Shown in pieces: positions 7,201-9,789 of a DNA stretch of 9,789 nucleotides. Position 1 is the first letter of the stretch, and every line of letters begins with the position of its first letter. The stretch is from Verrucomicrobia subdivision 3 bacterium UBA7542 (GTDB lineage: Bacteria; Verrucomicrobiota; Verrucomicrobiia; Limisphaerales; UBA11358), in contig DLMG01000093.1 in NCBI GenBank assembly GCA_002479245.1, positions 1 through 9,789 on the forward strand, written 5' to 3'. The translations under genes were made by a program, and so were the position numbers. The notes beneath the pieces were generated by a model. That model had not been told where the DNA came from. It saw only the letters and a program-made list of their open reading frames with translations, and did no database searches.

Positions 7201-7557
7201 GGAAAAGCCCGCATTGATGCCGCTGGAATTTAACACCCCGCCATTGGTCACCGATACCAGCGAACTCACGGTCAATAAGTTCGTCACGGCAAAAGTTTGC
7301 ACGCCGCCCGCGCCGCCGCCCGCTCCCAGCGTGAGATTGGTGACCACACCCGGGACATCGAGATTCACCGTGTAGGTGCCCGGAGTCGTGATCAGGACGT
7401 TATCGGTGTTCGTGGGCACCTGGTTCGGACTCCAATTGGCGGCGTCGCTCCAATTGCCGCCGACGGGGTTGGTCCAAGTGATGGTGGCGGAATGAGCCGC
7501 GCTGGCAAAGGCGAGCAGCGCCAGGACGGCGGACAATTTTGCAATGTGTGTTTTCAT
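4258..7557 (-). CDS. Large exported beta-helix repeat protein with GGVLN repeats
   Basis: The 1099-residue product has a signal peptide (about 1-23, AlaHisSer-Ala), then an entry domain with WTNPVGGNWSDAANWSPNQ (28-46) and GTYTVNLDVPG, a type common at the start of autotransporter-like beta-helix proteins. About thirteen short repeats ending in GGVLN or close variants occur in three clusters (residues 102-207, 423-482, 724-818), a pattern expected for a right-handed parallel beta-helix. Between the clusters lie longer repeated segments (LTNSGTINLT, then INQGxIVxSAG, then GTITNLSG). Residues 930-1020 include GYVPTNGTTFNVLSYG, and 1024-1099 form a C-terminal module with YVVLASTNLTLPLTNW and FFIFKLP. 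There is no autotransporter beta-barrel, so export across the outer membrane must use another route. The ATG lies one base after the stop of E, with AAAGG 8 bases upstream. The role is unknown; adhesion or a surface layer is plausible. Confidence 0.9.
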   Translation of the reverse strand: MKTHIAKLSAVLALLAFASAAHSATITWTNPVGGNWSDAANWSPNQVPTNTDNVLITTPGTYTVNLDVPGVVTNLTLGAGGGAGGVQTFAVTNLLTVSSLVSVTNGGVLNSSGINAGFSGAMTIANGGVLNLAAGYNNFTFTANPLIATNGGVINAGGSPIYGGYGGTEYYYGSTINGTVSVASGGVLNSLGASIAAGLTVAHGGEVNVNSLGMAIKEPLTNSGAINLTDGQLGNDNYDTVSGSAYGELVNLPGGAINLQGSTAIGGGGYIINQGFIVQSAGTNAMNSPVFDNRVGTITNLSGIMTLSLFQTNLAGTYFAAAGATIQFVGADIANDNSAPQLTLGTPLVLGGSGQYQLTSGYLYLPANVPTNLELVGDTLQLGPDFQGGAITNLTLDGMQLLNALPITGTFTANNSEIATNLVVANGGVFSYEGAGLINGTVAVGSGGVFNVINSLSESNSIDILIDTLIDHGVTVAHGGIMNGKGLFTLPTLTNAGTINVSSPFILENGVINQTGGLMNLLGNGGITISNPTNYFINQGAIVQNSGAGTTNMIGYQVSENYAFVINLPIDFDNSQGTITNLSGTLVLPSFQTTLAGIFYAAAGATIQLGGGTIGAPLVPGTPLVLGGGGQYQFICGYLYLAANVIPNLSLQGGVLELGTGFQGGAITNLMLDGIMLTNQLSTALPIKGTFTVLNSGASGSLNSSPYPYGWEGFYGNGVYGNYTVADGGVLTVSNTVIYGTVTVTNGGVLNASSPSTYPPPGETYLYGNIYVERGGVLNASGPYTYLYGNLMIANGGVLNGSAVMYGSVVVASGGALNPVQIELYGPLTNSGTINLTNAAVGILNDGTTNEQGGLINEAGGVINLFTGYGDVSGGGYPVGYDYFINQGRIVKSAGTGSMRLEADFATNSGTITAQTGQIMMLGQWTLLPAGSLNVGLSGATNYGNFYFAIYNPQSGYHAGNAGLNGAFNATLNTGYVPTNGTTFNVLSYGSFTGSFSSLGLPSAVSWQSNYGSTNFSLVAGSELPQFGIVNLLGTNFIFTGMGGSSGSNYVVLASTNLTLPLTNWLPLATNIFDGSGQFRYTNPISPAKPRQFFIFKLP
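4714..6903 (-). repeat. Three nested super-repeats in gene D
   Basis: Three super-repeats start at residues 219, 491 and 826 (bases 6903, 6087 and 5082) with L-T-N-(S/A)-G-(A/T)-I-N. Each then has an INQG-IV block (residues 272, 537, 885). The first two share a long core, bases 6322-6744 and 5482-5949, including AAAGATIQ, GTPLVLGG, QGGAITNL and ALPI-GTFT. The third is truncated after about residue 950. Similarity is clear at the DNA level, so these are internal duplications of the gene. Confidence 0.85.
5188..5268 (-). repeat. Exact 18-base direct repeats within gene D
   Basis: The plus-strand string attcccatagagatacgt occurs at 5188-5205 and 5251-5268, 63 bases apart, exactly 21 codons. It encodes TYLYGN twice. 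Exact identity in otherwise degenerate repeats points to a recent duplication or gene conversion of a beta-helix rung. Confidence 0.85.
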
Positions 7558-7558
7558 G

Positions 7559-8692
7559 TTAATTACCTTTCAGACGGAAGTATGTTTGTGGACTGGTGAT
7601 GGCATTGGTGTAAGGACTTATGGCGCCGGTCACGTTGGAAAAAGTGTCCGTGAGATTGGTGGCGGACTGGAGAGAAAAAGCCGGGGCATTCCAACTCAAG
7701 ACGACCGCGCCACTCGAAGGAGCGATGCTCAATGCCGGCGCGGAAGGGGATTGCAAAACGTAAATTCCGCCACCGGCAACCGCTGCCGCGGCGCGGAGGC
7801 CGTCGGCGGAAACGGCAATGGCCGACCAGTTTGTGAGCGGGGCGGTGTTGGTGGCCCAGGTTGTCCCGCCGTTAAACGAACTGTAAATGTTGGTCCGGCC
7901 CAGTCCGAACAGGACGAGGCCGTTGGTCGAGCAGGCGATTCGGTTGGTGATGGACGGGCCGCCCGCCTGCGGCGCCCAGGTGACGCCCGCATTGACGGAA
8001 TAGAAAAGTCCGATGGGACTGGCACCGGCGAGTTTGCCGCCATCTGCCGAAGAGGCCAGGGAGAAAAACGGCGCCACGGTGTTTGAAGACCAGGTGGTCC
8101 CGGAGTTGACCGAGGCAAAATAGCCGCCTGTGAACGTGGACGCCGCGAGTTTGCTTCCGTCCGCCGACGAGACGACCGAAACCCACGGCTGGCCGGGCGG
8201 GGAATTGGTGGCGTTTATCCAGCTTGCGCCGGAATTGGTCGAGACATAGAGCAATGGTTTTGGGCTGTAAAGCGGGTCGCCGAAACTCGAAGCCGCCATC
8301 AATGTGACACCGTCCGCCGAGGAGGCGACAGAAGTGATGTTTTGTTCGGTGCTCGGTCCATCTCTGGGCGCGGCAAAAGCCAATGCCCAGGTGGTTCCTG
8401 AATTGGTATAAACCGCCCCGCCGCCCGCAGCCAACAGCTTGGCGCCGTCCGCTGAGGAAGCCACCGAGGTCCAGTCAATGTTCGGCGCGTTGTTTGACGT
8501 CCAAGTCGAGCCGTAATCGGTGGAGGTGTAAATAAAGTGGCTGCCCGCCGCCACCACCCCCGTTCCATCCGCCGAGGACGCGACGGCGGTCCAGGCATTT
8601 GTCGGGGCGCTGGTTTGGCCCCAGGTTTGGCCGAATACAGGAGCCGCCACGGACAGCAACAGAATTGCGAATAGAAGTGCGGTGGTTTTCAT
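7559..8692 (-). CDS. Exported BNR/sialidase-like seven-unit repeat protein
   Basis: I place the start at the ATG at 8692 rather than the in-frame ATG at 8740, because the signal peptide MKTTALLFAILLLSVAAPVFG begins there and the other exported genes also begin MKT or MRT. The 377-residue product has seven units of about 35-50 residues built on W(T/V)SVASSADG followed by a Tyr-rich strand and NSGTTW; SADG-like blocks lie near residues 40, 80, 125, 176, 215, 256 and 295. The G-S/A/T-T-W turns match BNR or YCF48-type propeller repeats, as in sialidases, but no sialidase catalytic arginine triad or nucleophile could be identified, so no enzyme activity is claimed. Residues 319-377 are a C-terminal module with FSLQSATNL and YFRLKGN, closest to that of gene C. 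It is followed by gene D after one base, so the two are probably translationally coupled. Confidence 0.9.
   Translation of the reverse strand: MKTTALLFAILLLSVAAPVFGQTWGQTSAPTNAWTAVASSADGTGVVAAGSHFIYTSTDYGSTWTSNNAPNIDWTSVASSADGAKLLAAGGGAVYTNSGTTWALAFAAPRDGPSTEQNITSVASSADGVTLMAASSFGDPLYSPKPLLYVSTNSGASWINATNSPPGQPWVSVVSSADGSKLAASTFTGGYFASVNSGTTWSSNTVAPFFSLASSADGGKLAGASPIGLFYSVNAGVTWAPQAGGPSITNRIACSTNGLVLFGLGRTNIYSSFNGGTTWATNTAPLTNWSAIAVSADGLRAAAAVAGGGIYVLQSPSAPALSIAPSSGAVVLSWNAPAFSLQSATNLTDTFSNVTGAISPYTNAITSPQTYFRLKGN
7566..7570 (-). promoter_or_regulatory. Ribosome binding site for gene D inside the end of gene E
   Basis: AAAGG on the minus strand lies 8 bases before the ATG at 7557 and within the last codons of gene E. 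It is the only convincing Shine-Dalgarno-like sequence before a gene start in this window and supports the start chosen for D. Confidence 0.6.
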
Positions 8693-8694
8693 TT

Positions 8695-8730
8695 TTAGAT
8701 TTGGTTTGATTTGGGAAATGAGTTTTCCAT
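8695..8730 (-). CDS. Eleven-codon upstream ORF before gene E
   Basis: An ATG at 8730 opens MENSFPKSNQI, stopping at TAA two bases before the ATG of gene E. As with genes A and B, a short ORF ends right at the start of an exported-protein gene without a visible Shine-Dalgarno sequence. Translation is unproven and the ORF may be chance. Confidence 0.2.
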   Translation of the reverse strand: MENSFPKSNQI

Positions 8731-8738
8731 GGTTGCGC

Positions 8739-8753
8739 ACCTGACAGTCAGGT
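8739..8753. promoter_or_regulatory. Perfect 15-base palindrome between genes F and E
   Basis: acctgacagtcaggt has perfect 7-base arms around one central base and lies 5 bases after the stop of gene F, inside the 65-base gap before gene E. It is a candidate operator for a dimeric regulator. As an RNA hairpin it would have at most a 5-base stem and no T-tract, so a terminator is unlikely. No regulator family could be assigned. Confidence 0.35.
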
Positions 8754-8757
8754 TAAT

Positions 8758-9789
8758 TCAAAACGGTTGGAACAACCGGAAAAATTTGTGCGGGCTGGTC
8801 ATGGGCGTTTCGACATAAAAATTGGTGACGCCAGGGATGAAGGTCCAACTTGGATCATCCAGATTCGTTTTCGTCTCCAGATCATAACTGCCGAATTCCG
8901 ATGGCCAGCCGAGCGCGAAGGTCTGGCCTTGAACTGCGGTGCTTAGAGAAAAATTCACCGGGTCGGCGGCCGAGATGGTCGCAAGCACGAGGCTGGTTGG
9001 ACCGTAAACCGGAACGATGCGTTTGTTCTGGCCGAGCAAATAGAAATGGTCTTGGAAAGGAAACTGGCCGCTCCGCGAAGCCGCCGTCAGAACCAGGTTG
9101 CTGCTATTGACGGCGGGAACATAACCCGGGCTGAAACGCAAGGCGATCAAGCCGCCCAGTTTTGCGGTGCCGGTGACGTTGACTTGGGATTGATTGACGC
9201 CGGGCGAGGTGCCGCCGATGTCGAACTGGATGCTGCCGCCCAGCAGTTGGGTGTAATTGCCGGCTAGGTTCAGCACGGCGTTGGTCGCACCCGGACTGAC
9301 GACGGCAGAACTGGTGATGGAGGGCGCCTGCACCGTTCCCGAACCAGTCACCAATCCCCCGGGCAGAACCACAGCTTGGGCAAATTGAATGGTCGCAGTA
9401 TTGGCCACAGCCAGTGTGCTGGCAGAATTCGCAAAATTCCCGGAAATTTGCAGCAGGCCATTTTGGGCATCCACCGTGCCATTGTTGACAAAACCAACTC
9501 CGCTCTGAAAGGAAGTCGAGTTGGGTTCCGTGCCCGCCGATTTGAGGAACGTGCCATAATTGTTGAAAGTGGTGCTGCCACCGAAATTATTGTTCAATTG
9601 CTGGTCACTCTGCGCGTCCCACAAACCGTAATTGTAAATCGCCGTGCCGTTGCCGCCTTGAATGGTTCCGCTCGCCCATGCCACCGTGCCATAATTCGTC
9701 ACCACGGTGCCGTTCATGTTGTTGTCACCCGTGCCGCCGGCCACAATCAAAGTCGTGTTGGTGGTGATGGTCACAAACGCCGCGCTGTT
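8758..9789 (-). CDS. Exported beta-helix-like repeat protein, N-terminus cut by the window edge
   Basis: The frame is open to base 9789 (the window's first codons read NSAAFVTITTN), so the true start and any signal peptide lie outside; the GTG at 9774 is not taken as the start. The 343 visible residues contain short strand-turn repeats such as NYGTVAWASGTI, NNYGTFLKSAGT and NNGTVDAQNGLLQISGNF. These are followed by a Gly-rich tail (GNYTQLLGGSIQFDIGG, then GLIALRFSPGYVP) and a C-terminal module with YDLETKTNLDDPSW and HKFFRLFQPF. The KSAGT/GTV-AQ-G pattern and the GYVP tail match parts of gene D, so F and D are related in build. The family resembles autotransporter-type passenger domains without the beta-barrel. 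It is the most upstream gene seen of the minus-strand run. Its function is unknown; a surface-exposed or secreted structural or adhesive protein is plausible. Confidence 0.85.
   Translation of the reverse strand, partial: NSAAFVTITTNTTLIVAGGTGDNNMNGTVVTNYGTVAWASGTIQGGNGTAIYNYGLWDAQSDQQLNNNFGGSTTFNNYGTFLKSAGTEPNSTSFQSGVGFVNNGTVDAQNGLLQISGNFANSASTLAVANTATIQFAQAVVLPGGLVTGSGTVQAPSITSSAVVSPGATNAVLNLAGNYTQLLGGSIQFDIGGTSPGVNQSQVNVTGTAKLGGLIALRFSPGYVPAVNSSNLVLTAASRSGQFPFQDHFYLLGQNKRIVPVYGPTSLVLATISAADPVNFSLSTAVQGQTFALGWPSEFGSYDLETKTNLDDPSWTFIPGVTNFYVETPMTSPHKFFRLFQPF

Noticed and set aside
7544..8086. 180-codon plus-strand open frame opposite the C-terminal part of gene E
   Set aside because: It is Gly/Arg-rich low-complexity translation antisense to the repeat units and terminal module of gene E; treated as a shadow frame.
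7559..8692. Active sialidase
   Set aside because: Only the BNR-like turns are seen; no arginine triad, Asp box set with catalytic Tyr/Glu, or typical length supports enzyme function.
8693..8740. Upstream ATG at 8740 as the start of gene E
   Set aside because: It would put 16 polar residues before a normal signal peptide; the ATG at 8692 gives the typical MKT start shared with the other exported genes.

Overview
The window looks like a piece of a Verrucomicrobia chromosome, most likely from the Pedosphaera/Limisphaera side of the phylum. That placement is inferred from protein style: tandem GloVer repeats, Asn/Thr/Gly-rich secreted beta-repeat proteins, and a recurring module with the patterns LQSATNL and F(F/Y)RL. 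No rRNA or housekeeping marker is present to prove it. Every supported gene lies on the minus strand, so the window is described from its right end (9789) to its left end (1).

Region 1 (9789-2930) holds four large exported beta-repeat proteins in close head-to-tail order. They are a beta-helix-like repeat protein that is cut by the window edge (F, 8758-9789), a seven-unit BNR/sialidase-like propeller (E, 7559-8692), a 1099-residue beta-helix repeat protein with nested super-repeats (D, 4258-7557), and a seven-unit GloVer repeat protein (C, 2930-4243). D, C and E have Sec-type signal peptides; F has lost its N-terminus to the window edge. All four end in a related 60-75 residue module. Gaps are 1, 14, 27 and 65 bases, so F-E-D-C-B can be read as one operon.

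Region 2 (2902-544) holds two paralogous exported proteins of the formylglycine-generating-enzyme (FGE/SUMF1) fold, B and A, 115 bases apart. Neither has the cysteine pair of true FGE. They are very alike through most of the domain and along the last codons, the stop and about 17 bases of 3' non-coding DNA. They differ sharply in a 24-25 codon patch near the C-terminus. In that patch most differing codons keep a C in third position while changing the first two bases. This resembles the variable region of a diversity-generating retroelement (DGR) target, for which FGE/C-type-lectin-like proteins are a known host fold. No reverse transcriptase or template repeat is in the window, so this stays a hypothesis.

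Region 3 (about 512-1) is a decayed minus-strand remnant of a DNA methyltransferase fused to an Mrr-like restriction endonuclease. It has lost its 5' part and carries at least three frameshifts. It begins where the FGE gene A and its conserved 3' flank end.

Taken together, the locus appears to make a set of surface or extracellular beta-rich proteins rather than a metabolic pathway. The points most worth checking are the possible DGR target pair and the shared terminal module, which may be a sorting or attachment signal. No tRNA, rRNA, CRISPR array, insertion sequence or clear rho-independent terminator was seen.
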